Part shown: positions 13,336-25,529 of the stretch, piece by piece
Layout of the letters: each line of letters starts with the position of its first letter
Numbering within the stretch: the stretch's first letter is position 1
Program-made: the position numbers and the translations under genes
NCBI GenBank assembly: GCA_911728455.2
Contig: OU452226.1
Coordinates: 17,315,938 to 17,379,937 of the forward strand
Length of the DNA: 64,000 nucleotides
DNA from: Marthasterias glacialis
Taxonomy: Eukaryota; Echinodermata; Asteroidea; Forcipulatida; Asteriidae
Direction of reading: 5' to 3'
The notes under the pieces: generated by a model
Told to the model about the DNA's origin: nothing
The model's input: only the letters and a program-made list of their open reading frames with translations
Database searches by the model: none

Positions 13336-14454
13336 CAGTAGCCCTTATAATATCACACCCCATGTCAAAGAAATGTATTAATTTTAATAATAGTTGATCA
13401 CACTTGAAGCATTATCAAGACTACGAATATTCTGTGGAAATTCAGATTTATGACTTGGTCGTCTGTAATACAAACTTGTCCAGTGAAGAGGTACCTTTTG
13501 TATGACCAGCATTAATTAGTTGTCTGTGAAAGACAAATATTATGTATGAAGTTCTTGAACAACAGACATTGCGAACTTATGCTAAACTGATATAATCCCC
13601 TCAAATTTAATTCAGTTCAATCTCGGCTATCTCCGAACTTATAAAAATTATTTAAAAAAAAATGATTTGATTATTAAGGCCTCAGCTCAGAAATCAAGAT
13701 AAAACCAATCTGTGAGATTGTCAGCTCATTTCGTTGTATCATTTGCGAGAAAACGGTATAAATGCATACAGCAATTTTGTATGCATTCCTATTGGCAGAG
13801 TTTTCGTCTCACTGAGACGAAAACTAATTTTGGAAATTATTTACTTTATTAAATGAGAATGATAACACTTTATGCTGAACTTTGTGAAGGAAACTTTTCT
13901 TCCATCATTATCTTTATACCATGTAAGGTATATGTAAATCTGTGAACATTTATGTTTGTCCTCTTTACCATCTTTGACCTGGGCTTTATTTAAATTGTCT
14001 GAGAAGATTAAGGCTGTCCCAATTCCCACTACAGAGGGCGCTCTAGACACCTTACATCCATTTTTACAAGTGCCCGGATTGCGGCCAAGGTTGCAGTTGA
14101 AATTACTTATTATTCAGCACAAGGAAAATGGGTAAATATTATTTTAAATGTTTTTATAGTAACTAAGTAGTAACTCGTGTGTGCAGGGCTGACGGAGTAG
14201 GAGTTGTAGAGTGGTTGCTCGGTCCGGAGGGGAGCTAAAGACAGCGAAAACTTGTGCACCAAACTAACTGCTAACGCATGCACTTTACTCTGTACCAAAG
14301 ATTATAGAGCACCGTAGGCGCAAGATGGGGAACTGGGCCTTTATCTACTGTTGCAAAGTGAAATACGCATGGGTGCCATTTCGGCAAGTGAATGTCTGTG
14401 TTTCCCATTGATAGCAATTGTCCTTGTCTACACTGGTCCACACGTATCAGTGTT
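13336..14454. other. Gene-poor spacer
   Basis: Apart from the short hairpin at 13799-13825, nothing supports a gene or RNA. The minus-strand open frames at 13841-14050 and 14110-14298 have no recognisable domains and low-complexity composition. Confidence 0.55.
13799..13825. other. Perfect 13-bp hairpin with a one-base loop
   Basis: The arm AGTTTTCGTCTCA is followed by a single C and then its exact reverse complement. There is no T-tract or gene next to it. It may be the relic of an inverted-repeat element end. Confidence 0.85.
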
Positions 14455-14530
14455 GGGCTAAAATGCCGTATCCGGCTGTCACTTTATATCCATGGAATTT
14501 AAGTAAACTTTGATCTTTACCTATCTAGAA
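14455..14530 (+). repeat. Dispersed repeat, copy 1 (partner at 53655)
   Basis: The words ATGCCGTATCCGGCTG and TTTGATCTTTACCTA align with 53655-53732 (ATACTATATCTGGCTG, TTTTATCTTTACCTA) in the same orientation and spacing. The family is not recognised. Confidence 0.45.
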
Positions 14531-14864
14531 GGGTTGAAGAATGTATCCAGCTAGGAACAGGAAGTTTGAACAATTCTAAAGGGTTGAAAACGTGTTCATG
14601 GTCGCAGAGCAAGGACCCCCAAATCATCCTGTGTTTCAAATGTGACTGCAGCTAGCTGCCGCGGTAATATATCAACTAGAGTTTGAAAAAAATACACGAC
14701 CGCCCTCCCCCGGCGCCCGCTCTCTAGTCGTACCCTCCTTTTTGTTCTGCCAGTGACCCCCTTTCCCATGGCTCATAATTCGTGATTTCTTACTGGTGGC
14801 CCTCCTCCACGGCCCAGAGTTAATTATGATATTGTGCAGCTCGCTCCTCATTTTGCGACTTCTT

Positions 14865-14942
14865 ATTGGCTACTATTTTGCGTGCAACCAATGGTCAAGA
14901 CGGCTATGTTGCGCGCAACTCTTTTCGTGACCTGATTGGTTA
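14865..14942. promoter_or_regulatory. Cluster of CCAAT boxes (speculative promoter)
   Basis: ATTGGC near 14866, ACCAATGG near 14887 and GATTGGTTA near 14934 lie within 80 bp in a locally GC- and CpG-richer stretch that includes GCGCGC. CCAAT/NF-Y sites in such clusters are typical of animal promoters. No transcript or first exon can be tied to it here. Confidence 0.2.
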
Positions 14943-15006
14943 GTAGGGGTCTCCGGGTTAAGTGAATAGGAAGCGCGCTTTCATGACCGATTGGGCCCAA
15001 CATTTT

Positions 15007-15047
15007 GGGGTTTAGGGTTAGGGCTTTAGGGTTAGGGTTAGGGTTAG
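15007..15047 (+). repeat. Interstitial telomeric repeat (TTAGGG)n
   Basis: About six TTAGGG-type hexamers in a row, with slight variants (GGGCTTTAGGG). TTAGGG is the ancestral metazoan telomere unit. At about 40 bp, and flanked by ordinary sequence, it is an internal tract, for example from double-strand-break repair, and not a chromosome end. Confidence 0.85.
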
Positions 15048-15733
15048 ATAATATCTCTTTTTGTATGTTCCCTTTTTTGTTGCCTGTGATCAGCCTACAA
15101 ATCTTGGTAAAATTGCTCACAAGTACCACTTCTTTAGTATGTCACTACATTTGTTGTGCTCCCTGCCTGCATCACTCACTAATGAATACAGATTCACATT
15201 CATCAATAGGCCCCGGACCTTTGGGCATGAATGTGCCAAAGTTCCGGCCGCGCGCTGAAATGTCCGCTTGGTTTTTCCTTTTAAAAGTTCAATAATTAGC
15301 GTTTTAGCTACTAATACCTGGAGAGGAATTTTTAAAAAAGGGAAATTAAAGCCAACATCAATTAAAAAAATAAAAAAATCCCTTAGAAAGTGGCAGTCGG
15401 ATACGGAAACTTTTCCCTGTGTTGTATCAAAAGAGAGTCACTTGCTGAAATGGCGTCCAGTGAGATTTCACATTTCAGCCAGTGTTCCTAATCTTGCGCC
15501 TACGGCGCTCTATAATTTTTGCTCTGTACCGAACTGCAAGTCAGGGCATCGGCGAACATGCGATTCTTTTTAGAAAATGGTACTTGATGTCATGTAGTAG
15601 TAAAACGCAGATTGTAACGACTGCCAGTAGGCGATTTTCAGCAATTCTGTTGAGTTTTTGTCGTAATTATGACTATTTTTTAACAAATTAGTTAAAAATC
15701 CGCTTCGTCAGATTGCCCACATATATTACGGAC
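15048..15733. other. Gene-poor spacer
   Basis: Several overlapping plus-strand open frames occur (15005-15295, 15268-15573), but none has recognisable domains. The first starts inside the telomere-like tract. Nothing else is seen. Confidence 0.5.
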
Positions 15734-15803
15734 TGGGGCGCTGGTACGACCGATAATGCCAAAATCTCAAAAAAGGAGTACAGCACCCCAGTTACTGGGT
15801 CTA
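15734..15803 (-). repeat. Dispersed repeat, inverted relative to 53747-53862
   Basis: On the minus strand this reads TAGACCCAGTAACTGGGGTG, then GTACTCCTTTTTTGAG. It matches two tandem plus-strand copies near 53747 and 53806 (TAGACCCAGTTACGGGGGTG, GTACTCCTTTTAAAAG). The family is not recognised. Confidence 0.55.
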
Positions 15804-15899
15804 GTATGGTCTAACCACTCATAATCATCTTGAATTTGAAACTTCACAACATCATGGTGGTAAGCAAACTTTAGTGCATTTCTCATTTATTCTTTTGCC

Positions 15900-16235
15900 T
15901 TGGCCAAACCTCACCCAAACCAACAGTTTCTTGTCAGCTGCTGCATAATGCAGTAATTTAAATGTTTTCCTACATGAAATGCTGTTATAAAGCCCTTGTT
16001 TAGGGATTCCAACAGTATCACACTTGTACAGATTGTTACATGTTACGGTAGATATGGCAGTTCTAAACTCTTGTTTTCACTCTCTGACAGCTCTGTGTAC
16101 AAAAATCCCATTGAACAAGCATTTGAAGGGCATTTAGAGCATTTAGACTACTGGTTACTTCTTTCTGGCTCCATTGTTTCTGGAGTTATGAACCTGGAGG
16201 CTGCCGAATTAGGGGGATCATGTTTTTTCCTTTTT
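15900..16235. repeat. Cassette A (left flank of the 186-bp array)
   Basis: The sequence around CTCTGTGTACAAAAATCCC (16091) is shared with cassettes B (45131), C (45607) and D (52153). On the plus strand the common core is preceded by a CTGACAG-type acceptor. On the minus strand it resembles the coding frame best kept in cassette C. Copy A lacks part of the middle of the cassette and is broken. It ends directly at the first 186-bp monomer. The parent element is not recognised. Confidence 0.6.
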
Positions 16236-19200
16236 GAGTTTTGGACCAAAATTTCAAAATCGTTTTTGCTCTGCCATTTCAAGAGGGAATATCCCCCAGT
16301 ACCAGTGCTCTAATTTGCAAGTCCGGATAAGCGTTAGTTCGGGAAACATCCACCAGTTTTTTTGGCTGAAAGTTTTAGGGTCAAAAAGCACAAATTTTAC
16401 AGTACCCCCCTGAAAAAAATTGGAGTTTTGGACCAAAATTTCAAAGTTGTTATTGCCCTACCATGTCAAGAGGGAATATCCCAAAGTTTTGGGGCTGAAA
16501 GTTTTAGGGTCAAAAAGCACATATATTTTAGTACCCCCCTAATCAAAATTGGAGTTTTGGACCAAAATTTCAAAGTCGTTTTTGCTCTAAAATGTCAAGA
16601 CGGAATATCCCCCAATACTAGTGCTCTAATTTGCAAGTCCGGATGAGCGTTAGTTCGGGAAATATCCACAAGTTTTGGGGCTGAAAGTTTTAGGGTCAAA
16701 AAGCACATATTTTTTAGTACCCCCCTAAAAAATATTGGAGTTTTTGACCAAAATGTCAAAGTCGTTTTTGCTCTACCATGTCAAGACGGAATTTCCCCAG
16801 TACCAGTGCTCTAATTTGCAAGTCCGGATGAGCGTTAGTTCGGGAAACATCCACCAGTTTTGGGGCTGAAAGTTTTAGAGTAAAAAAGCACATATTTTTT
16901 AGTACCCCCCTAAAAAAAATGGGAGTTTTGGACCAAAATTTCAAAGTCGTTTTTGCCGTACCATGTCAAGAGGGAATATCCCCCAGTACCAGTGCTCTAA
17001 TTTGCAAGTCCGGTCGAGCGTTAGTTCGGGAAACATCCACCAGTTTTGGGGCTGAAAGTTTTAGGGTCAAAAAGCACATATTTTTTAGTACCCCCCTAAA
17101 AAAAATTGGAGTTTTGGACTAAAATTTCATAGTCGTTTTTGCTCTAACTTGTCAAGGGGGAATATCCCCCAGTACCAGAGCTCTAATTTGCACGTCCGGA
17201 TGAGAGTTAGTTCGGGAAACATCCACCAGTTTTGGGGCTGAAAGTTTTAGGGTCAAAAAGCACAAATTTTACAGTACCCCCCTAAAAAAAATGGGAGTTT
17301 TGGACTAAAATTTCAAAGTCGTTTTTGCTCTACCATGTCAAGAGGGAATATCCCCCAGTACTTGTGCTCTAATTTATAAGTCCGGATGAGCATTAGTTCG
17401 GGAACATCCACAAGTTTTGGGGCTGAAAGTTTTAGAGTCAAAAAGCATGTATTTTTTAGTACCCCCCTGAAAAAAATGGGAGTTTTGGACCAAAATTTCA
17501 AAGTCGTTTTTGCTCTACCATGTCAAGAGGGAATATCCCCTAGTACCAGTGCTCTAATTTGCAAGTCCGGATAAGCGTTAGTTCGGGAAATATCCACCAT
17601 TATTAGGCTGAAAGTTTTAGGGTCAAAAAACACAAATTTTTCAGTACCCCCCTGAGAAATATAGGAGTTTTGGACTAAAACTTCTAAGTCGTTTTTGTTC
17701 CACCATGTCAAGAGGGAATATCCACCAGTACCAGTGCTCTAATTTGCAAGTCCGGATGACCGTTAGTTCGGGAAACATCCACAAGTTTTGGGGCTGAAAG
17801 TTTTAGGGTCAAAAAGCACATATTTTTTAGTACCCCCCTAAAAAATATTGGAGTTTTGGACTAAAATTTCAAAGTCGTTTTTGCCCTACCATGTCAAGAG
17901 GGAATATCCCCCAGTACCAGTGCTCTAATTTGCAAGTCCGGTCGAGCGTTAGTTCGGGAAACATCCACCAGTTTTGGGGCTGAAAGTTTTAGGGTCAAAA
18001 AGCACATATTTTTTAGTACCCCCCTAAAAAAAATTGGAGTTTTGGACTAAAATTTCATAGTCGTTTTTGCTCTAACTTGTCAAGGGGGAATATCCCCCAG
18101 TACCAGAGCTCTAATTTGCATGTCCGGATGAGAGTTAGTTCGGGAAACATCCACCAGTTTTGGGGCTGAAAGTTTTAGGGTCAAAAAGCACAAATTTTAC
18201 AGTACCCCCCTAAAAAAAATGGGAGTTTTGGACTAAAATTTCAAAGTCGTTTTTGCTCTACCATGTCAAGAGGGAATATCCCCCAGTACCAGTGCTCTAA
18301 TTTGCAAGTCCGGATGAGCATTAGTTCGGGAAACATCCACAAGTTTTGGGGCTGAAAGTTTTAGGGTCAAAAAGCATGTATTTTTTAGTACCCCCCTGAA
18401 AAAAATGGGAGTTTTGGACCAAAATTTCAAAGTCGTTTTTGCTCTACCATGTCAAGAGGGAATATCCCCTAGTACCAGTGCTCTAATTTGCAAGTCCGGA
18501 TAAGCGTTAGTTCGGGAAATATCCACCATTTTTTGGCTGAAATTTTTAGGGTAAAAAAACACAAATTTTTCAGTACCCCCCTGAAAAATATTGGAGTTTT
18601 GGACTAAAATTTCAAAGTCGTTTTTGCTCTACCATGTCAAGAGGGAATATCCCCCAGTACCAGAGCTGTAATTTGCAAGTCCGGATGAGCGTTAGTTCGG
18701 GAAACATCCACCAGTTTTGGGGCTGATAGTTTTAGGGTCAAAAAGCACATATTTTTTAGTACCCCCCTAAAAAATATTGGAGTTTTGGACCAAAATTTCA
18801 AAGTCGTTTTTGCTCTACCATGTCAAGAGGGAATATCCCCCAGTACCAGTGCTCTAATTTGCAAGTCCGGATGAGCATTAGTTCGGAAAACATCCACAAG
18901 TTTTGGTGCTGAAAGTTTTAGAGTCAAAAAGCATGTATTTTTCAGTACCCCCCTGAAAAAAATGGGAGTTTTGGACCAAAATGTCAAAGTCGTTTTTGCT
19001 CTACCATGTCAAGAGGGAATATCCACCAGTACCAGTGCTCTAATTTGCAAGTCCGGATGACCGTTAGTTCGGGAAACATCCACAAGTTTTGGGGCTGAAA
19101 GTTTTAGGGTCAAAAAGCACATATTTTTTAGTACCCCCCTAAAAAATATTGGAGTTTTGGACTAAAATTTCAAAGTCGTTTTTGCCCTACCATGTCAAGA

Positions 19201-22200
19201 GGGAATATCCCCCAGTACCAGTGCTCTAATTTGCAAGTCCGGTCGAGCGTTAGTTCGGGAAACATCCACCAGTTTTGGGGCTGAAAGTTTTAGGGTCAAA
19301 AAGCACATATTTTTTAGTACCCCCCTAAAAAAAATTGGAGTTTTGGACTAAAATTTCATAGTCGTTTTTGCTCTAACTTGTCAAGGGGGAATATCCCCCA
19401 GTACCAGAGCTCTAATTTGCATGTCCGGATGAGAGTTAGTTCGGGAAACATCCACCAGTTTTGGGGCTGAAAGTTTTAGGGTCAAAAAGCACAAATTTTA
19501 CAGTACCCCCCTAAAAAAAATGGGAGTTTTGGACTAAAATTTCAAAGTCGTTTTTGCTCTACCATGTCAAGAGGGAATATCCCCCAGTACCAGTGCTCTA
19601 ATTTGCAAGTCCGGATGAGCATTAGTTCAAGAAACATCCACAAGTTTTGGGGCTGAAAGTTTTAGGGTCAAAAAGCATGTATTTTTTAGTACCCCCCTGA
19701 AAAAAATGGGAGTTTTGGACCAAAATTTCAAAGTCGTTTTTGCTCTACCATGTCAAGAGGGAATATCCCCTAGTACCAGTGCTCTAATTTGCAAGTCCGG
19801 ATAAGCGTTAGTTCGGGAAATATCCACCATTTTTTGGCTGAAATTTTTAGGGTAAAAAAACACAAATTTTTCAGTACCCCCCTGAAAAATATTGGAGTTT
19901 TGGACTAAAATTTCAAAGTCGTTTTTGCTCTACCATGTCAAGAGGGAATATCCCCCAGTACCAGAGCTGTAATTTGCAAGTCCGGATGAGCGTTAGTTCA
20001 GGAAACATCCACCAGTTTTGGGGCTGATAGTTTTAGGGTCAAAAAGCACATATTTTTTAGTACCCCCCTAAAAAATATTGGAGTTTTGGACCAAAATTTC
20101 AAAGTCGTTTTTGCTCTACCATGTCAAGAGGGAATATCCCCCAGTACCAGTGCTCTAATTTGCAAGTCCGGATGAGCATTAGTTCGGAAAACATCCACAA
20201 GTTTTGGTGCTGAAAGTTTTAGAGTCAAAAAGCATGTATTTTTCAGTACCCCCCTGAAAAAAATGGGAGTTTTGGACCAAAATGTCAAAGTCGTTTTTGC
20301 TCTACCATGTTAAGAGGGAATATCCCCCAGTACCAGTGCTCTAATTTGCAAGTCCGGATAAGCATTAGTTCGGGAAACATCCACAAGTTTTGGGGCTGAA
20401 AGTTTTAGGGTCAAAAAGCATGTATTTTTAAGTACCCCCCTGAAAAAAATGGAGTTTTGGACCAAAATTTCAAAGTCGTTTTTGCTCTACCATGTCAAGA
20501 GGGAATATCCCCCAGTACCAGAGCTCTAATTTGCACGTCCGGATGAGAGTTAGTTCGGGAAACATCCACCAGTTTTGGGGCTGAAAGTTTTAGGGTCAAA
20601 AAGCACAAATTTTACAGTACCCCCCTAAAAAAAATGGGAGTTTTGGACTAAAATTTCAAAGTCGTTTTTGCTCCACCATGTCAAGAGGGAATATCCCCTA
20701 GTACCAGTGCTCTAATTTGCAAGTCCGGATAAGCGTTAGTTCGGGAAATATCCACCATTTTTAGGCTGAAAGTTTTAGGGTAAAAAAACACAAATTTTTC
20801 AGTACCCCCCTGAAAAATATTGGAGTTTTGGACTAAAATTTCATAGTCGTTTTTGCTCTAACTTGTCAAGAGGGAATATCCCCCAGTACCTTTGCTCTAA
20901 TTTGCAAGTCCAGATGAGCATTAGTTCGGGAAACATCCACAAGTTTTGGGGCTGAAAGTTTTAGTGTCAAAAAGCATGTATTTTTAAGTACCCCCCTGAA
21001 AAAAATGGGAGTTTTGGACCAAAATTTCAAAGTCGTTTTTGCTCTACCATGTCAAGAGGGAATATCCCCTAGTACCAGTGCTCTAATTTGCAAGTCCGGA
21101 TAAGCTTTAGTTCGGGAAATATCCACCATTTTTAGGCTGAAAGTTTTAGGGTCAAAAAGCATGTATTTTTCAGTACCCCCCTGAAAAATATTGGAGTTTT
21201 GGACTAAAATTTCATAGTCGTTTTTGCTCTACCATGTCAAGAGGGAATATCCCCCAGTACCAGAGCTGTAATTTGCAAGTCCGGATGAGCGTTAGTTCGG
21301 GAAACATCCACCAGTTTTGGGGCTGATAGTTTTAGGGTCAAAAAGCACATATTTTTTAGTACCCCCCTAAAAAATATTGGAGTTTTGGACCAAAATGTCA
21401 AAGTCGTTTTTGCTCTACCATGTTAAGAGGGAATATCCCCCAGTACCAGTGCTCTAATTTGCAAGTCCGGATAAGCATTAGTTCGGGAAACATCCACAAG
21501 TTTTGGGGCTGAAAGTTTTAGAGTCAAAAAGCATGTATTTTTTAGTACCCCCCTGAAAAAAATGGGAGTTTTGGACCAAAATTTCAAAGTCGTTTTTGCT
21601 CTACCATGTCAAGAGGGAATATCCCCTAGTACCAGTGCTCTAATTTGCAAGTCCGGATAAGCGTTAGTTCGGGAAATATCCACCATTATTAGGCTGAAAG
21701 TTTTAGGGTCAAAAAACACAAATTTTTCAGTACCCCCCTGAGAAATATAGGAGTTTTGGACTAAAACTTCTAAGTCGTTTTTGTTCCACCATGTCAAGAG
21801 GGAATATCCACCAGTACCAGTGCTCTAATTTGCAAGTCCGGATGACCGTTAGTTCGGGAAACATCCACAAGTTTTGGGGCTGAAAGTTTTAGGGTCAAAA
21901 AGCACATATTTTTTAGTACCCCCCTAAAAAATATTGGAGTTTTGGACTAAAATTTCAAAGTCGTTTTTGCCCTACCATGTCAAGAGGGAATATCCCCCAG
22001 TACCAGTGCTCTAATTTGCAAGTCCGGTCGAGCGTTAGTTCGGGAAACATCCACCAGTTTTGGGGCTGAAAGTTTTAGGGTCAAAAAGCACATATTTTTT
22101 AGTACCCCCCTAAAAAAAATTGGAGTTTTGGACTAAAATTTCATAGTCGTTTTTGCTCTAACTTGTCAAGGGGGAATATCCCCCAGTACCAGAGCTCTAA

Positions 22201-25200
22201 TTTGCATGTCCGGATGAGAGTTAGTTCGGGAAACATCCACCAGTTTTGGGGCTGAAAGTTTTAGGGTCAAAAAGCACAAATTTTACAGTACCCCCCTAAA
22301 AAAAATGGGAGTTTTGGACTAAAATTTCAAAGTCGTTTTTGCTCTACCATGTCAAGAGGGAATATCCCCCAGTACCAGTGCTCTAATTTGCAAGTCCGGA
22401 TGAGCATTAGTTCGGGAAACATCCACAAGTTTTGGGGCTGAAAGTTTTAGGGTCAAAAAGCATGTATTTTTTAGTACCCCCCTGAAAAAAATGGGAGTTT
22501 TGGACCAAAATGTCAAAGTCGTTTTTGCTCTACCATGTCAAGAGGGAATATCCCCTAGTACCAGTGCTCTAATTTGCAAGTCCGGATAAGCGTTAGTTCG
22601 GGAAATATCCACCATTATTAGGCTGAAAGTTTTAGGGTCAAAAAACACAAATTTTTCAGTACCCCCCTGAGAAATATAGGAGTTTTGGACTAAAACTTCT
22701 AAGTCGTTTTTGCTCCACCATGTCAAGAGGGAATATCCCCCAGTACCAGTGCTCTAATTTGCAAGTCCGGATGACCGTTAGTTCGGGAAACATCCACAAG
22801 TTTTGGGGCTGAAAGTTTTAGGGTCAAAAAGCACATATTTTTTAGTACCCCCCTAAAAAATATTGGAGTTTTGGACTAAAATTTCAAAGTCGTTTTTGCC
22901 CTACCATGTCAAGAGGGAATATCCCCCAGTACCAGTGCTCTAATTTGCAAGTCCGGTCGAGCGTTAGTTCGGGAAACATCCACCAGTTTTGGGGCTGAAA
23001 GTTTTAGGGTCAAAAAGCACATATTTTTTAGTACCCCCCTAAAAAAAATTGGAGTTTTGGACTAAAATTTCATAGTCGTTTTTGCTCTAACTTGTCAAGG
23101 GGGAATATCCCCCAGTACCAGAGCTCTAATTTGCATGTCCGGATGAGAGTTAGTTCGGGAAACATCCACCAGTTTTGGGGCTGAAAGTTTTAGGGTCAAA
23201 AAGCACAAATTTTACAGTACCCCCCTAAAAAAAATGGGAGTTTTGGACTAAAATTTCAAAGTCGTTTTTGCTCTACCATGTCAAGAGGGAATATCCCCCA
23301 GTACCAGTGCTCTAATTTGCAAGTCCGGATGAGCATTAGTTCGGGAAACATCCACAAGTTTTGGGGCTGAAAGTTTTAGGGTCAAAAAGCATGTATTTTT
23401 TAGTACCCCCCTGAAAAAAATGGGAGTTTTGGACCAAAATTTCAAAGTCGTTTTTGCTCTACCATGTCAAGAGGGAATATCCCCTAGTACCAGTGCTCTA
23501 ATTTGCAAGTCCGGATAAGCGTTAGTTCGGGAAATATCCACCATTTTTTGGCTGAAATTTTTAGGGTAAAAAAACACAAATTTTTCAGTACCCCCCTAAA
23601 AAATATTGGAGTTTTGGACTAAAATTTCAAAGTCGTTTTTGCTCTACCATGTCAAGAGGGAATATCCCCCAGTACCAGAGCTCTAATTTGCAAGTCCGGA
23701 TGAGCGTTAGTTCGGGAAACATCCACCAGTTTTGGGGCTGATAGTTTTAGGGTCAAAAAGCACATATTTTTTAGTACCCCCCTAAAAAATATTGGAGTTT
23801 TGGACCAAAATTTCAAAGTCGTTTTTGCTCTACCATGTCAAGAGGGAATATCCCCCAGTACCAGTGCTCTAATTTGCAAGTCCGGATGAGCATTAGTTCG
23901 GGAAACATCCACAAGTTTTGGTGCTGAAAGTTTTAGGGTCAAAAAGCATGTATTTTTAAGTACCCCCCTGAAAAAAATGGGAGTTTTGGACCAAAATTTC
24001 AAAGTCGTTTTTGCTCTACCATGTCAAGAGGGAATATCCCTTAGTACCAGTGCTCTAATTTGCAAGTCCGGATAAGCGTTAGTTCGGGAAATATCCACCA
24101 TTTTTAGGCTGAAAGTTTTAGGGTAAAAAAACACAAATTTTTCAGTACCCCCCTGAAAAATATTGGAGTTTTGGACTAAAATTTCATAGTCGTTTTTGCT
24201 CTAACTTGTCAAGAGGGAATATCCCCCAGTACCAGTGCTCTAATTTGCACGTCCGGATGAGAGTTAGTTCGGGAAACATCCACCAGTTTTGGGGCTGAAA
24301 GTTTTAGGGTCAAAAAGCACAAATTTTACAGTACCCCCCTAAAAAAAATGGGAGTTTTGGACTAAAATTTCAAAGTCGTTTTTGCTCTACCATGTCAAGA
24401 GGGAATACCCCCAGTACCAGAGCTCTAATTTGCAAGTCCAGATGAGCATTAGTTCGGGAAACATCCACAAGTTTTGGGGCTGAAAGTTTTAGTGTCAAAA
24501 AGCATGTATTTTTAAGTACCCCCCTGAAAAAAATGGGAGTTTTGGACCAAAATGTCAAAGTCGTTTTTGCTCTACCATGTCAAGAGGGAATATCCCCTAG
24601 TACCAGTGCTCTAATTTGCAAGTCCGGATAAGCTTTAGTTCGGGAAATATCCACCATTTTCAGGCTGAAAGTTTTAGGGTCAAAAAGCACATATTTTTTA
24701 GTACCCCCCTAAAAAAAATTGGAGTTTTGGACTAAAATTTCATAGTCGTTTTTGCTCTAACTTGTCAAGGGGGAATATCCCCCAGTACCAGAGCTCTAAT
24801 TTGCACGTCCGGATGAGAGTTAGTTCGGGAAACATCCACCAGTTTTGGGGCTGAAAGTTTTAGGCTCAAAAAGCACAAATTTTACAATACCCCCCTAAAA
24901 AAAATGGGAGTTTTGGACTAAAATTTCAAAGTCGTTTTTGCTCTACCATGTCAAGAGGGAATATCCCCCAGTACTAGTGCTCTAATTTATAAGTCCGGAT
25001 GAGCATTAGTTCGGGAACATCCACAAGTTTTGGGGCTGAAAGTTTTAGAGTCAAAAAGCATGTATTTTTTAGTACCCCCCTGAAAAAAATGGGAGTTTTG
25101 GACCAAAATGTCAAAGTCGTTTTTGCTCTACCATGTCAAGAGGGAATATCCCCTAGTACCAGTGCTCTAATTTGCAAGTCCGGATAAGCGTTAGTTCGGG

Positions 25201-25529
25201 AAATATCCACCATTATTAGGCTGAAAGTTTTAGGGTCAAAAAACACAAATTTTTCAGTACCCCCCTGAGAAATATAGGAGTTTTGGACTAAAACTTCTAA
25301 GTCGTTTTTGCTCCACCATGTCAAGAGGGAATATCCCCCAGTACCAGTGCTCTAATTTGCAAGTCCGGATAAGCTTTAGTTCGGGAAATATCCACCATTT
25401 TTAGGCTGAAAGTTTTAGGGTCAAAAAGCATGTATTTTTCAGTACCCCCCTGAAAAATATTGGAGTTTTGGACTAAAATTTCAAAGTCGTTTTTGCTCTA
25501 CCATGTCAAGAGGGAATATCCCCCAGTAC

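Noticed and set aside
15268-15573. Possible zinc-finger (THAP-like) fragment ending CSVPNCKSGHRRTCDSF
   Set aside because: Only a few cysteines fit. The remaining conserved THAP positions are absent and the frame ends at once.
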